64,000 bases of DNA from Bryobacterales bacterium (GCA_003167495.1 PMSX01000096.1:35444-99443), one strand, 5' to 3'. Positions 25,861 through 35,468 are shown, counted from the first letter of the stretch. Numbers and translations are program-made. Notes: generated by a model from the letters alone, not told the origin.

Positions 25861-26544
25861 ATGCCTCAAGCCACCGAAACTTACCACTACTGCCCCGGCA
25901 CTTTCGACGAACCTGCCGAGGCCCCCGTCCCTTCAACAGACGAAAAACGCAATTCCGGCCGCACGGGCCCTACCTCACCGGCAGGCCGCGCCACCTCTTC
26001 GAAAAACGCCATCAAACACGGCGCCTGTTCTCGAACCCTCATCCTCCCGCACGAGTCCGTCGGAGACTGGGAACTCCTTCTCAGTCACTGGCGCAACACC
26101 TACCAACCCAAGGAAGACTCTCTCGAATTTGATTTCGTTCTCAGAGCGGCGCAAGCGGAGTGGTATCGTCTCCGCGCTCAGCGCAACTATGACGATTTTC
26201 TGGCCTCTCTCGAAACCCGCGCCGCATACTGCTGGGATCCCAGTGAGATTAAGGCGCACGATCTGATGCTTCGCTACAAAACCGCCGCCGAACGCGCTTT
26301 CCAACGCGATTACCGCCTCCTCGAACATCATTACAAGACCCACAAACCCGCCCCTGTCCAAGAACCCGTGAGTGAAGCCGCGCCTCCTGCTTCTTCCACA
26401 GAGCATTCCGCGCAGTCCGGCGAAACCCACTCCTATGAAGGCGAACCCCAGGCCGAATCCGTCGTAGGAGCGCCGTCCGACGGCCCACAACCCCTAAAAG
26501 TCTCAAATCAGCCCAAAATCGTCTTGAAACCCGTCGTCAGCTAG
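25861..26544 (+). CDS. Hypothetical protein with GRTGP...SSKNAIKHG segment
   Basis: This 227-residue protein has the block NSGRTGPTSPAGRATSSKNA followed by IKHGACSRTLILPHES, resembling the STGPRTxEGK...NAxxHGL segment common in acidobacterial and planctomycete proteins of unknown role. The middle is helical (FDFVLRAAQAEWYRLRAQRN) and the C-terminal third is Pro/Glu/Ser-rich and probably disordered. Clear ribosome binding site and no signal peptide. Some relatives lie near mobile elements, but nothing here proves that. Confidence 0.7.
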   Translation: MPQATETYHYCPGTFDEPAEAPVPSTDEKRNSGRTGPTSPAGRATSSKNAIKHGACSRTLILPHESVGDWELLLSHWRNTYQPKEDSLEFDFVLRAAQAEWYRLRAQRNYDDFLASLETRAAYCWDPSEIKAHDLMLRYKTAAERAFQRDYRLLEHHYKTHKPAPVQEPVSEAAPPASSTEHSAQSGETHSYEGEPQAESVVGAPSDGPQPLKVSNQPKIVLKPVVS

Positions 26545-26565
26545 GCCCTCTGCCAGAATAGCTTC

Positions 26566-26862
26566 ATGGCAGCGCATAAACTCAGCAGCGACGAGATCCA
26601 AACCGTTTTGCAAAAACTCCCCGGCTGGACGATCAAAGATGCCAAACTGCATCGCGAATACCAGTTCCCCGATTTCCCCCACGCCATCGGCTTCATCGCC
26701 ATTGCCGCTATCGGCATTGAAAAAATGAACCATCATCCGGAATGGTTCAATGTTTACAATCGCGTGCGTGTCGATCTCACCACCCACGATTCCGGCGGTA
26801 TCACCCAAAAAGACGCAGACTTGGCCCAGGCGCTAGAACAAATCGCTCAAAAGCTTACTTGA
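26566..26862 (+). CDS. phhB: Pterin-4a-carbinolamine dehydratase
   Basis: This 98-residue protein carries the family signature EKMNHHPEWFNVYNRVRVDL, followed by THDSGGIT and DADLAQ. The histidine pair in NHHPEW is the catalytic centre that dehydrates 4a-hydroxytetrahydropterin, recycling the cofactor of aromatic amino-acid hydroxylases; no hydroxylase gene is visible nearby. The start lies 21 bases after the preceding gene and the next gene begins 10 bases after its stop, suggesting co-transcription. Confidence 0.92.
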   Translation: MAAHKLSSDEIQTVLQKLPGWTIKDAKLHREYQFPDFPHAIGFIAIAAIGIEKMNHHPEWFNVYNRVRVDLTTHDSGGITQKDADLAQALEQIAQKLT

Positions 26863-26872
26863 TCTCAAGAAT

Positions 26873-29218
26873 ATGAGAACCCCGTTTCGACCATTGCTGA
26901 CCGCTGCCACCGTGGCCATGCTATCGTCCTGCTTCGCTTTGCCGCAAGCGCCCGTCGATATTTTGGTCGACCCCATTATCGACGAGGCTGTTCAGAGCCA
27001 TCTCATTCCCGGCGCAGTTTTGCTCGTAGGCCGCAATAACGAAGTTGTGTATCGCAAAGCATACGGCCTGAAGGCTTGGCTGCCCGACCATGAACCCATG
27101 GCGCTCGATACCATCTTCGACGCCGCGTCACTCACCAAAGTCATAGCCACCACGCCTTCCGTCATGCGCTTGTTCGAGCAAGGCAAATTGCGAATTGACG
27201 ATCCAGTAATCAAATACTTGCCCGAATTTCAAGGCGGCAAAAGCGAAATCACCATTCGCCTGCTCATGACTCATTTCTCTGGCCTGCCGCCCGACGTAGA
27301 CCTTGTTCCCGTATGGAGCGGATACCAGACCGGCATTGACAAAGCCCTTACCGCCAAGCCGATCGCGCCTCCCGGTGTCCGCTTCATTTACAGCGACATC
27401 AACTTTGTGCTCATGGGCGAAATTGTGCGCCGCCTCTCCGGCCAGTCGCTCGCCGATTTCGTTCACGATCAAATCTACGCGCCCCTTGGCATGAACGATA
27501 CCGGCTACTTGCCCTCGCCGTCGCTAATGCCGCGCATCGCTCCCACTGAGTACGAAGAAGAAAACGGCATGCCTTTTCGCGGCGTTGTGCACGATCCCAC
27601 CAGCCGTTTCATGGGCGGCGTGGCAGGTCACGCGGGCGTGTTCACCACCGCGGACGATCTCGCCAAATATGCCCAAATGCTCGTCGGCATGGGCACCCGC
27701 AACGGTGTGCGCTTGTTTAACCCCGAGACCGTGCGCAAATTTACCGATCCTGCCAGCCCCGCCGATCAACCCGTTTTGCGCGGCCTCGGTTGGGATATCG
27801 ATTCGCCCTTTTCCAGCAACCGTGGCGAGCTCTTTCCCATCGGCTCGTATGGCCACACCGGCTTTACCGGAACGTCTTTGTGGATCGATCCCGCGAGCCA
27901 ATCGTTCGTGATTTTTCTTTCCAATGTCGTGCATCTAAAGCGCGGCAATTCGTTAAGCTCTCTGCGTGCGCGTTTGGCCACGGCTATTGCCGGCAGTTTC
28001 GGCCTGAATATTCCAAACGACGTGGCCATCACCGGCTATAACGAAACCATTTCCGGCGCCGGCGCCCATCGAGTCATCGCGCGCAATGCGGATACCCAGA
28101 CCGGACTCGACGTGCTCGAATCCAATGGCTTTCGCGAATTAAAAAATAAACGCATCGGCTTGATCACCAATCAGACCGGGCTCGACCGAGCTGGACATCG
28201 CAATGTGGACGCCATGCTGAGCGCCGGTGTGCATGTGACTACGCTCTTTTCGCCCGAACACGGTCTCAACGGCGCTGAAGATTCCGATGTGGGCGACACC
28301 AAAGATCCCCAAACCGGCATTCCGGTCGCCACTTTGTATCAGCCGAATCAGCGGCGTTTAACCGCCGCCCAAATGCAAAATTTGGACGCCGTGGTGTTCG
28401 ACATTCAAGACGTCGGTGCGCGCTTTTACACCTATTCGTGCACCATGCTGTACGCGCTCGAAGAAGCTGGCAAAGCGCGCAAACCTTTCTATGTGCTCGA
28501 CCGCCCAAATCCGATTACCGGAACGCACATCGAAGCTCCCATGATCGACACTGACCTGCAATCCTTCGTCGGTTGCTACGACATGCCATTGCGTCACGGT
28601 ATGACTTTCGGCGAGCTGGCGAATATGGCCAACTCAGAACAACATTGGGGAGCGGATCTGCGCGTCGTTCACATGAAGAACTGGTTGCGCGGCGATTGGT
28701 TTGATTCCACTACCTTGCAGTGGATTAACCCTTCGCCTAACATGCGTAGCTTGAACGCCGCGCTGCTTTATCCTGGTGTGGCGATGCTCGAATTCAGCAC
28801 CAATTATTCGGTAGGGCGGGGAACGGATGCGCCCTTCGAACAGGTGGGAGCCGACTGGATTCAGGGACAGGGTCTGGCGGCGGCGCTGAATGCCCAGTTC
28901 ATTCCAGGTGTCCGCGTCTATCCCACAAAGTTTCAGCCCACGTCTTCCAATTTCTCGGGACAAACGATAGAAGGCGTTCGCTTCGTCATTACCGATCGCG
29001 AAAGCTTCGATAGCACCCGCTTGGGCATTGAACTGGCCGTCGCCTTGCAGACGCTTTATCCGGGAAAAATCGATTTTGATAAGTGCAAGTCTCTCATCGG
29101 CAGTCATGAGACCGTCAATGCGTTAGTCCAAGGCAAAGAGGCTATCGACATCTGGACTCCCGCGCAAGCCGACGCCATCAAATTCGCCGAACGGAGGAAG
29201 CAATATCTGCTCTATTAA
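26873..29218 (+). CDS. Serine hydrolase fused to NamZ-type (DUF1343) exo-beta-N-acetylmuramidase
   Basis: This 781-residue protein starts with a lipoprotein-type signal (LSSC, C20). Residues 30-375 are a beta-lactamase-like serine hydrolase with SLTK (86-89), YSDIN and GHTG. Residues 415-781 are DUF1343/NamZ, with GLITNQTG, TTLFSPEHGLNG, VFDIQDVGARFYTYSCTM, DRPNP and WINPSPNM. NamZ enzymes release terminal MurNAc from peptidoglycan fragments, and the serine hydrolase may cleave the peptide or an ester. The two activities fused on one lipoprotein suggest cell-wall fragment recycling at the membrane. Convergent with the phosphohexomutase gene. Confidence 0.9.
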   Translation: MRTPFRPLLTAATVAMLSSCFALPQAPVDILVDPIIDEAVQSHLIPGAVLLVGRNNEVVYRKAYGLKAWLPDHEPMALDTIFDAASLTKVIATTPSVMRLFEQGKLRIDDPVIKYLPEFQGGKSEITIRLLMTHFSGLPPDVDLVPVWSGYQTGIDKALTAKPIAPPGVRFIYSDINFVLMGEIVRRLSGQSLADFVHDQIYAPLGMNDTGYLPSPSLMPRIAPTEYEEENGMPFRGVVHDPTSRFMGGVAGHAGVFTTADDLAKYAQMLVGMGTRNGVRLFNPETVRKFTDPASPADQPVLRGLGWDIDSPFSSNRGELFPIGSYGHTGFTGTSLWIDPASQSFVIFLSNVVHLKRGNSLSSLRARLATAIAGSFGLNIPNDVAITGYNETISGAGAHRVIARNADTQTGLDVLESNGFRELKNKRIGLITNQTGLDRAGHRNVDAMLSAGVHVTTLFSPEHGLNGAEDSDVGDTKDPQTGIPVATLYQPNQRRLTAAQMQNLDAVVFDIQDVGARFYTYSCTMLYALEEAGKARKPFYVLDRPNPITGTHIEAPMIDTDLQSFVGCYDMPLRHGMTFGELANMANSEQHWGADLRVVHMKNWLRGDWFDSTTLQWINPSPNMRSLNAALLYPGVAMLEFSTNYSVGRGTDAPFEQVGADWIQGQGLAAALNAQFIPGVRVYPTKFQPTSSNFSGQTIEGVRFVITDRESFDSTRLGIELAVALQTLYPGKIDFDKCKSLIGSHETVNALVQGKEAIDIWTPAQADAIKFAERRKQYLLY

Positions 29219-29226
29219 TAACTACC

Positions 29227-29253
29227 GAAACCGAGCAGGGAGCGTAAGCGACC
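29227..29253. repeat. Short intergenic repeat, copy 2
   Basis: GAAACCGAGCAGGGAGCG followed by TAAGCGACC matches 11011-11038 and again fills a gap between convergent genes, touching the phosphohexomutase stop. Confidence 0.5.
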
Positions 29254-30626
29254 TAGCCTGTCGTCACGCCCGCCGCGTGTTTCGCCTCTTCCACAATCCC
29301 TTCAAGTTCCGATCGGTATTCGGAAAGTAACTGATCACTCGTAGCTTCAAACCGCATAACCAGCACCGGCTGCGTGTTGGAAGCGCGTACCAGCCCCCAA
29401 CCGTGTTCGAAAATGGCGCGCACGCCATCCACATCCACAACTTGGTAGCGCCGGCGTACAGCGGCGGCTACTTCCTTCACGACTTGGAATTTTTTGTCGT
29501 CGGGACAGTCCACGCGCAGCTCCGGCGTGGATACCAGCTTCGGAATGTCCTGCATCTGATACGAAAGCGGCTTGCCGGATTTGGCAATAATTTCGATCAA
29601 GCGGCATGCGGCGTACAGCGCATCGTCGAAGCCGTAATACCGGTCGGCGAAGAACATATGGCCTGACATTTCGCCGGCTAGTTCTGCATGCTCTTCTTTC
29701 ATCTTGGCTTTGATGAGAGAGTGGCCGGTTTTGTACATGATCGGATTGCCGCCCAACTCGGCAAGCTTGTCGTACATGATTTGCGAGCATTTCACTTCAC
29801 CAATGAAAGTCGCGCCGGGTTTGCGCGTAAGAATTTCGCGGCCGAAGATGAGCATCAGCATGTCGCCGTAAACGGCATCGCCATTTTCGTCTACCGCGCC
29901 AATGCGGTCGGAGTCGCCGTCAAAAGCGATACCGAGTTCGGCTTTGTTTTTGCGAACTGCGTCTTGCAAATGCGCCAGATTCGAGACCACCGTCGGGTCG
30001 GGATGATGATTTGGAAAGCGCCCATCCATCTCGAAGAACAATTCGATAGGTTCGACGTTGAGCCTTTCGAGAATGCGGTGAATCGTCGGACCGGCGGTCC
30101 CGTTGCCTGCGTCGAACACAACTTTCATCTTGCGAGGTAGCGAAGCGAATTGAGCCGCCACTTCGTCCACATAGGGCGTTGCCGCATCCACGGCTTTGAC
30201 AGTGCCCGCCCCCGTTTCGAAGTCGTTCGTTTGAATCAGTTTGAGGATTTCCTGGATTTGGTCGCCATGTAAAGTCCCACTTCCACAAACAGTCTTTAAG
30301 CCATTGTATTCAGATGGGTTGTGGCTTCCAGTAATCATGATCGCCCCGTCGGCTTTGAAGTGAACCGCCGAGTAATAGAGCACCGGTGTCGGGCCCACGC
30401 CGATATCGAGCACCTCTGCGCCTGCCGCTAACATGCCTTTCAGCAAGGCGTCATGAATGCGCTGGCCGCTCAGCCGGCAGTCGCGGCCCAGGCACAGCAG
30501 GCGTCCGCTTTGGCGAATGAGGTGAGTAGCAAGCGCTCGGCCAATGAGTTCCACTTCGGGGTCTAGCAGTTCTTTGTCAGCGATTCCGCGAATGTCGTAT
30601 TCGCGGAAAATAGCGGGATTGATCAT
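29253..30626 (-). CDS. Phosphomannomutase/phosphoglucomutase
   Basis: A 457-residue alpha-D-phosphohexomutase with all four domains: active-site serine S101 in TGSHNP, metal-binding DGDSDR, sugar-specificity loop GEMSGH and C-terminal phosphate-binding RASNTQPVLVMRFEA. It converts mannose- or glucose-6-phosphate to the 1-phosphate, feeding nucleotide-sugar synthesis, and could serve the exopolysaccharide locus 11 kb away. Last gene of the minus-strand run; 18 bases separate it from the MenC-like gene. Confidence 0.92.
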   Translation of the reverse strand: MINPAIFREYDIRGIADKELLDPEVELIGRALATHLIRQSGRLLCLGRDCRLSGQRIHDALLKGMLAAGAEVLDIGVGPTPVLYYSAVHFKADGAIMITGSHNPSEYNGLKTVCGSGTLHGDQIQEILKLIQTNDFETGAGTVKAVDAATPYVDEVAAQFASLPRKMKVVFDAGNGTAGPTIHRILERLNVEPIELFFEMDGRFPNHHPDPTVVSNLAHLQDAVRKNKAELGIAFDGDSDRIGAVDENGDAVYGDMLMLIFGREILTRKPGATFIGEVKCSQIMYDKLAELGGNPIMYKTGHSLIKAKMKEEHAELAGEMSGHMFFADRYYGFDDALYAACRLIEIIAKSGKPLSYQMQDIPKLVSTPELRVDCPDDKKFQVVKEVAAAVRRRYQVVDVDGVRAIFEHGWGLVRASNTQPVLVMRFEATSDQLLSEYRSELEGIVEEAKHAAGVTTG

Positions 30627-30644
30627 AGTAAGTATTCAGGATAC

Positions 30645-31760
30645 CTATATGAGGGTTTCTTGCCGGACAATCAGCGTTTCCAGGAAGTCTTTATCAACTT
30701 CGTAACCAAAACCCGGAGCGTCAGTTACGGCGATGGTGCCGCTCGCCGAAACTTCTACGGGCGGCACAATGATGTCGCGTTTCCAGTAGCGTTTGCTGGC
30801 CGAAACATCGCCGGGCAAAACAAAGTTTGGCAAGGTGGAAAGCGCAATGTTCTGCGCGCGGCCAATGCCCGCTTCCAGCATTCCACCGCACCAGACGGGG
30901 ATGCTGTTGGCTTGGCAGATATCGTGAACGCGTTTGGCTTCGCCGAATCCGCCCACCCGGCCGAGCTTGATATTGATAATTCGGCAAGCATTGAGGCGGA
31001 TGGCCTGTTCGGCATGATGCGCCGAGCGGATGCACTCATCCAGGCAGATTGGCGTTTGCAGTGCGGCTTGCAGCACGGCATGGTCAATGATGTCGTCGTG
31101 AGCCAGCGGTTGTTCAATCATCATCAGGTAGAAGTCGTCGAGCTTCCTTAAGTGATCGATATCGGCCAGCGTATAAGCCGAATTCGCGTCGGCCATCAGC
31201 TTGATGTGCGGGAACTTTTCGCGCACCTGCCGGATCACATCCACATCCCAGCCAGGCTTGATCTTCATCTTGATGCGCTGGTATCCGGCTGCGAGTTCCG
31301 TCTCGATCTTTTCAAGCAATTGTTCAACCGAGTCTTGAACGCCGATCGAGACGCCGCAAGGGATTTCGTGCCGCGCGCCCGCCCCGATCGTCTTCCACAA
31401 CGGCTCATTCTTCAATCGCGCCTGCAAGTCCCAGATGGCTGTTTCCACGCCGCCGCGCGTCATGTTGTGGCCGCGAATGTGTTCGGTCCGCGCGTTCACT
31501 TCGCTGGCATCGCCGAATTCGTGCTTCAGAATGCGCGGTGCAATGTAGTCGATCAGCAACGGCCAGATAGAGCCCGTCCATTCCTCGTTATAGAAAGGGT
31601 TTTCGCCGGCGGTCACTTCGCCCCACCCCGAAACATCGCCCGCGAACGCTTCCACTAACACAATGTCGCGACCGAACGTTCGCCCAAAACTCGTCTCGAA
31701 AAAATGCACCAGCGGTATGCGGATATGGCGCAATATAATGCGGTCTACTTTTATTCCCAT
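30645..31760 (-). CDS. Enolase-superfamily OSBS/N-succinylamino-acid racemase-like (MenC family)
   Basis: A 371-residue muconate-lactonising subgroup enzyme. Catalytic KMKIKPG, metal ligands in LMADANSAY, MIEQPL and CLDEC, and GGMLEAGIGRA are in place. The family holds o-succinylbenzoate synthases and N-succinylamino-acid racemases. No other menaquinone gene is nearby, while a GNAT of the type found beside N-succinylamino-acid racemases overlaps its start by 10 bases, so racemase activity is more likely. It would then turn N-succinyl-D-amino acids into the L form. Confidence 0.85.
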   Translation of the reverse strand: MGIKVDRIILRHIRIPLVHFFETSFGRTFGRDIVLVEAFAGDVSGWGEVTAGENPFYNEEWTGSIWPLLIDYIAPRILKHEFGDASEVNARTEHIRGHNMTRGGVETAIWDLQARLKNEPLWKTIGAGARHEIPCGVSIGVQDSVEQLLEKIETELAAGYQRIKMKIKPGWDVDVIRQVREKFPHIKLMADANSAYTLADIDHLRKLDDFYLMMIEQPLAHDDIIDHAVLQAALQTPICLDECIRSAHHAEQAIRLNACRIINIKLGRVGGFGEAKRVHDICQANSIPVWCGGMLEAGIGRAQNIALSTLPNFVLPGDVSASKRYWKRDIIVPPVEVSASGTIAVTDAPGFGYEVDKDFLETLIVRQETLI

Positions 31761-32479
31761 GTTCCTAAAAGGTATGTGCCTGAATCTTCTGTTCTCTCAA
31801 AACCGATGACGGCGAGACCAGCGCGGAAGTGCTCGTCGAATTGCTCGCCCACTTGTTCTTGAATCTGTCGTGCGCGCGGCGGGTCGCTTTCAATGAGCGC
31901 GCTTATGTTGGATGGAATCGCGATGCGGACCTCGGCGGGCAGGCGGTCAAACGGCTGCCCCGCGGTGACGGCCTCCACGCGCGGCGAACGAATCCACCAT
32001 TCCGGCACCAGTCGGTCCGTCGGCAATCCACCGTGCAAAGCGCTCGTGGTCGTGCCGTACTGATTGTGCACGTAGCGGCGGATTATTACGCCCAACCGCT
32101 CAATATTGAAAAAGGCGTTCTTGAGTTGCAGCGGATCAAACGTCCATTCGATCAGATCTATGTCATGCCCCAATGCCCACTCGCGTTGGGCGAGTTTGAG
32201 GCGCCGGCCCAGACCGCCATTTCGATATGGTGCCAACACTCCCATCATGTGGCTGTGGATATAGTATTTGCCGCCTGCCTTTAAGCCGGGAATCCCCAAA
32301 CAAAATGCCACCATTTTGCCGTTGTCGAAAGCGCCCAGAATCTGGCCGCCGATCTTGTCGGCAACCACGAACATCCGCTGTGGCAGCAGTTCCACGTCAT
32401 CAAAGCCCCAAATCTCGCGCTGCAGCCGGACGACGGCTGCGAATTCTTCGAGTTGAGTGAGTTGGTGAATTTCGATCAT
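31751..32479 (-). CDS. GNAT N-acyltransferase (COG3375-like), probable amino-acid N-succinyltransferase
   Basis: A 242-residue GNAT with LQREIWGFDDVELLPQRMFV near the N-terminus and SHMMGVLAPYRNGGLGRRLK as acyl-CoA-binding segment, followed by EWTFDPLQLKNAFFNIERLG, typical of COG3375. In Geobacillus such an enzyme succinylates D-amino acids as the first step of the N-succinyl racemase route. The end overlaps the MenC-like gene and the start lies one base from the sirtuin stop. Function is inferred from context. Confidence 0.82.
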   Translation of the reverse strand: MIEIHQLTQLEEFAAVVRLQREIWGFDDVELLPQRMFVVADKIGGQILGAFDNGKMVAFCLGIPGLKAGGKYYIHSHMMGVLAPYRNGGLGRRLKLAQREWALGHDIDLIEWTFDPLQLKNAFFNIERLGVIIRRYVHNQYGTTTSALHGGLPTDRLVPEWWIRSPRVEAVTAGQPFDRLPAEVRIAIPSNISALIESDPPRARQIQEQVGEQFDEHFRAGLAVIGFERTEDSGTYLLGTWE

Positions 32480-32480
32480 G

Positions 32481-33188
32481 CTAACGATCTACCAATTGTG
32501 GCAGGATCACTCCTGAAGCCCCGGTGAACGCGAAGTCGACGGAGTGCGATAGCGCCGTAGCTTCGAGATTGATTTCGATGATCGTCGCTCCTGCCGAGCG
32601 TGCCAGCGGCACTAGACCGGCGGCAGGGTAAACAACCGCTGAAGTGCCCGCCACCAACAGCACATCGCACGTTCTTACAGCCCGTTCAGCCGCCGCCCAA
32701 ACTTTCGGATTGAGATTTTCGCCGAACCAAACCACACCCGGCCGAGCCAACCCGCCGCAATCGCAATGAGGCGGAATCTCGAGTGAGGGAGAAAAATCCT
32801 GCCACGCTCGGCCGCATTCCGTGCATCTCAACAACCAGATGCTGCCGTGAACTTCGATGACGTTCTTGCTCCCAGCGCTCTGGTGAAGTCCGTCGACATT
32901 CTGCGTGATCAACGTACATTCGAGTTTGGCGAGCGCCGCGTGGCCGGGGTTTGGCAGGACATTCGCGATAAGGCCACGCCGCCAGTCATACCATTCCCAG
33001 CAAAGTTTTGGATCGCGCGCAAACGCTTCTGGCGTCGCTAAATCTTCCGGTCGGAACTGCCGCCACAACCCCGCGGCGCCACGAAACGTGGGAACGCCGC
33101 TTTCAGCGGAGACACCCGCTCCGGTGAGAACCGCGATGCTGCGCGCTTCGGCCAGCACATCGCGAGCTTGTTGGAGTGATTGCGGCAA
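32481..33188 (-). CDS. cobB: NAD-dependent protein deacylase (sirtuin)
   Basis: A 235-residue sirtuin: NAD loop GAGVSAESGVPTFR (23-36), QNVDGLH and catalytic H114 in VHGS, and zinc cysteines C122, C125, C142 and C144. Y67 and R70 (YDWR) match the YxxR motif that lets SIRT5-type enzymes bind succinyl- or malonyl-lysine, so it may remove acidic acyl groups. It sits between the GMC oxidoreductase and the GNAT; the gaps are 6 and 1 bases, so the genes are probably co-translated. Its partnership with a possible succinyltransferase is notable. Confidence 0.92.
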   Translation of the reverse strand: MPQSLQQARDVLAEARSIAVLTGAGVSAESGVPTFRGAAGLWRQFRPEDLATPEAFARDPKLCWEWYDWRRGLIANVLPNPGHAALAKLECTLITQNVDGLHQSAGSKNVIEVHGSIWLLRCTECGRAWQDFSPSLEIPPHCDCGGLARPGVVWFGENLNPKVWAAAERAVRTCDVLLVAGTSAVVYPAAGLVPLARSAGATIIEINLEATALSHSVDFAFTGASGVILPQLVDR

Positions 33189-33194
33189 CGTCTT

Positions 33195-34772
33195 TTAACT
33201 GAAGCTGCCTTTGGCCATTTCTTCGGCAAGATGCTCAGACGCGCGCATCGAGAGCGCAAGAATCGTCATGGTCGGATTCTGCCAGCCTGCCGTAACGAAG
33301 CTCGCGCCATCGACGACCAAGAGATTCTTAATGTCGTGGCTTTGGTTCCACTTGTTGAGGATGCTCTTCTTTGGATCGTCACCCATGCGGCACGTGCCCA
33401 CTTCGTGAATACTATAGCCCGGTGGGTTCACCTGGTCGGTCTTACAGACCAGTTCCCAACCGCATTCGTGGAATAATTCTTCGGCGGTATCGGCAGCGTC
33501 TTTGCGAAGGTTTGCTTCGTTCTCCGTATCGCGTGCTTCGATGTGCAACACGGGAATCCCCCACGCGTCGACCACGTCTTTATTGATGCGCACGTGATTC
33601 TCATGCCGCGCTACTCGTTCGCCGAAGATACCGGCAGAGACGCAGGAGCCCTGATAGCTATCCAGCTTCTGTTGCAGCTCTTCGCCGTAAAGCGGGAAAT
33701 AGTTGGGGCTGGCGCCGCCACCGCTGCTGATGTGCAGGCAGTAGCCCTTGATGAAATTGCTTTTGTTTGCCTTGGACAGATTCCGGAAACGCGGCATGAA
33801 GGCGCTACCGCCCATTAAACCAGAGGGTGCCTTGCCGTCACGCGCTTCCGGAACGGAAGCGACCACGTTTACGCCATACATTTGATCAACGAGGTAATGA
33901 CCCATGACGCCGCTGGAATTGCCGAGCTTCGAATTGAGAAGCAGCCGGGTGCTTTCAAGAGTGCCTGCCGCGAGCACAACCACTTTCGCTTTGACATGCA
34001 TCTCGCGCTGCGAGTGCCTGTCGACAAAATGGACGCCGTTGGCGAGGCCGGTGTTCTTGTCGGTGGTAACTTCGCGGACGATGGCGTTTTCCACGATATC
34101 GAGCTTACCGGTGGCCAGTGCGTCGGGTAAAAGCAGATTGATGGAACTTGCTAAGCCGTCTCTGCCGAGCGCGGTACGCCACTTGGAAACTTGAATGCCG
34201 CGTTTGGTGGCGGCCGCGGTCACTTGCTTGATAGTGGCCGTATCCTCAGACGCAGCGAATTCAACGAAGTTACCATCGGGGAATTGCGGCCAGCCTTCCT
34301 TACGGCCAGTCACCCGGAAAATCTCTTCGACGCGTGAATAAAACGGCGCGACATCGTCGTGGCTAATGGGCCAATTTTCGCCGGTGCCGTCAATATCGGC
34401 GGCCTTGAATTCGTAGTCGCTTAAGCGGAACGATTGGCGCGCCCAAAAGAGAGAGCGGCCACCTAATAACCGGACCCGCACCCAATTGTAGACAGCGTCT
34501 GGTGGGTGAGTGTAAGGTACTTCTTTTTCGTCAACCCACTGATTGGCGTTGAATTCGTCGGCTTGATAGACATGCGGCAAGCGGCCGGGTTCATTGAAAC
34601 CCCGGTAAGGCAGTTCGTGCGCGGCTTTCAGCGTGCGGTCCTGTTCGTAATCGGCCTGTGGGCCGGCGTTCAGCATTACGCACGAGATGCCGTGGCCAGT
34701 CAGAATATTTGCGGCCATGCCGCCGGAGTGGCCGGACCCAACAATGAGCACGTCGTATTGTTTGATAGGCAT
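33195..34772 (-). CDS. GMC family FAD-dependent oxidoreductase
   Basis: A 525-residue protein with the FAD-binding start [51 protein letters not shown] and the C-terminal [14 protein letters not shown] and [18 protein letters not shown] blocks, typical of gluconate/fructose dehydrogenase large subunits. It has no signal peptide and lies 6 bases after a gene for a subunit-3-like protein, suggesting export as a complex on that partner's leader. It probably oxidises a sugar or alcohol in the periplasm; no cytochrome subunit is visible. Confidence 0.88.
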   Translation of the reverse strand: MPIKQYDVLIVGSGHSGGMAANILTGHGISCVMLNAGPQADYEQDRTLKAAHELPYRGFNEPGRLPHVYQADEFNANQWVDEKEVPYTHPPDAVYNWVRVRLLGGRSLFWARQSFRLSDYEFKAADIDGTGENWPISHDDVAPFYSRVEEIFRVTGRKEGWPQFPDGNFVEFAASEDTATIKQVTAAATKRGIQVSKWRTALGRDGLASSINLLLPDALATGKLDIVENAIVREVTTDKNTGLANGVHFVDRHSQREMHVKAKVVVLAAGTLESTRLLLNSKLGNSSGVMGHYLVDQMYGVNVVASVPEARDGKAPSGLMGGSAFMPRFRNLSKANKSNFIKGYCLHISSGGGASPNYFPLYGEELQQKLDSYQGSCVSAGIFGERVARHENHVRINKDVVDAWGIPVLHIEARDTENEANLRKDAADTAEELFHECGWELVCKTDQVNPPGYSIHEVGTCRMGDDPKKSILNKWNQSHDIKNLLVVDGASFVTAGWQNPTMTILALSMRASEHLAEEMAKGSFS

Positions 34773-34778
34773 TTCTAG

Positions 34779-35432
34779 TTACACTCCCACTATCGGATCA
34801 ATCGGTTTCCAATACAGTCGGCGGCCTGAATTGAAACGCCCGCGCCCGCTCGCGCTGCCGGAAGCAGCCCATTCGGCGGAATTCATGGTTGCTGTGCGCA
34901 AATCGTCGTGCACTTGCGTCATGAAGTGCTGCATCGGATCTTTCGGTTCATCTCGATCCCAAGCGCGCGCCACCAGGAGCGGACGGATGATGCCATCGGC
35001 TTGTTTCGCGTCCAGTTCAGCGAATGGTTTGTGGAAATGCTTCTTTGCGGCGGCGTTGAGTCCGTCTAAACCTTCGCGATAGAGCGTTTGGGTTGGGGCA
35101 GGGGAGCGCGAGATCAGGAAATCGAGAAATTCCGGCGCATGCGCGTCAAGCGCGCCGGGACTCTTCTTGATAGGCGGCACGAGGATTTCCGCCAACTTGT
35201 TTAATGCCGAGAACTGCGCGGACGTGAAAAAGCCCGTTGTCGTTTCGGCGGCCGAATCCACTTCAACGAGGCTAAGTTTCGGAACATTCTGCGGGCCCCG
35301 AAAATTCTGTGGCGGGCGCGCGGCAGGTGGTGAGGTTTGCGGCGGAGGCGCGGCTGGCGGCGCGGCTTGTTCAGCGGCCACCGTTGCTGCTGGAACTACC
35401 AGCAAGCTTTGAACAAAGTTTCGACGTTTCAT
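34779..35432 (-). CDS. Gluconate 2-dehydrogenase subunit 3-like protein
   Basis: This 217-residue protein starts MKRRNFVQSLLVVPAATVA, a Tat-like leader, followed by a proline-rich linker (35-45) and the subunit 3 domain (FTSAQFSALNKLAEILVPPI; APEFLDFLISR). Such small subunits accompany GMC large subunits and escort them through the Tat pathway. The neighbouring GMC gene on the same strand supports the pairing. Confidence 0.85.
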   Translation of the reverse strand: MKRRNFVQSLLVVPAATVAAEQAAPPAAPPPQTSPPAARPPQNFRGPQNVPKLSLVEVDSAAETTTGFFTSAQFSALNKLAEILVPPIKKSPGALDAHAPEFLDFLISRSPAPTQTLYREGLDGLNAAAKKHFHKPFAELDAKQADGIIRPLLVARAWDRDEPKDPMQHFMTQVHDDLRTATMNSAEWAASGSASGRGRFNSGRRLYWKPIDPIVGV

Positions 35433-35468
35433 GGAGATTCCTCATGAATTATTTCACAACGTGTGCGA

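Noticed and set aside
30645..31760. Menaquinone biosynthesis cluster
   Set aside because: The MenC-like enzyme stands alone; no other men gene occurs nearby.
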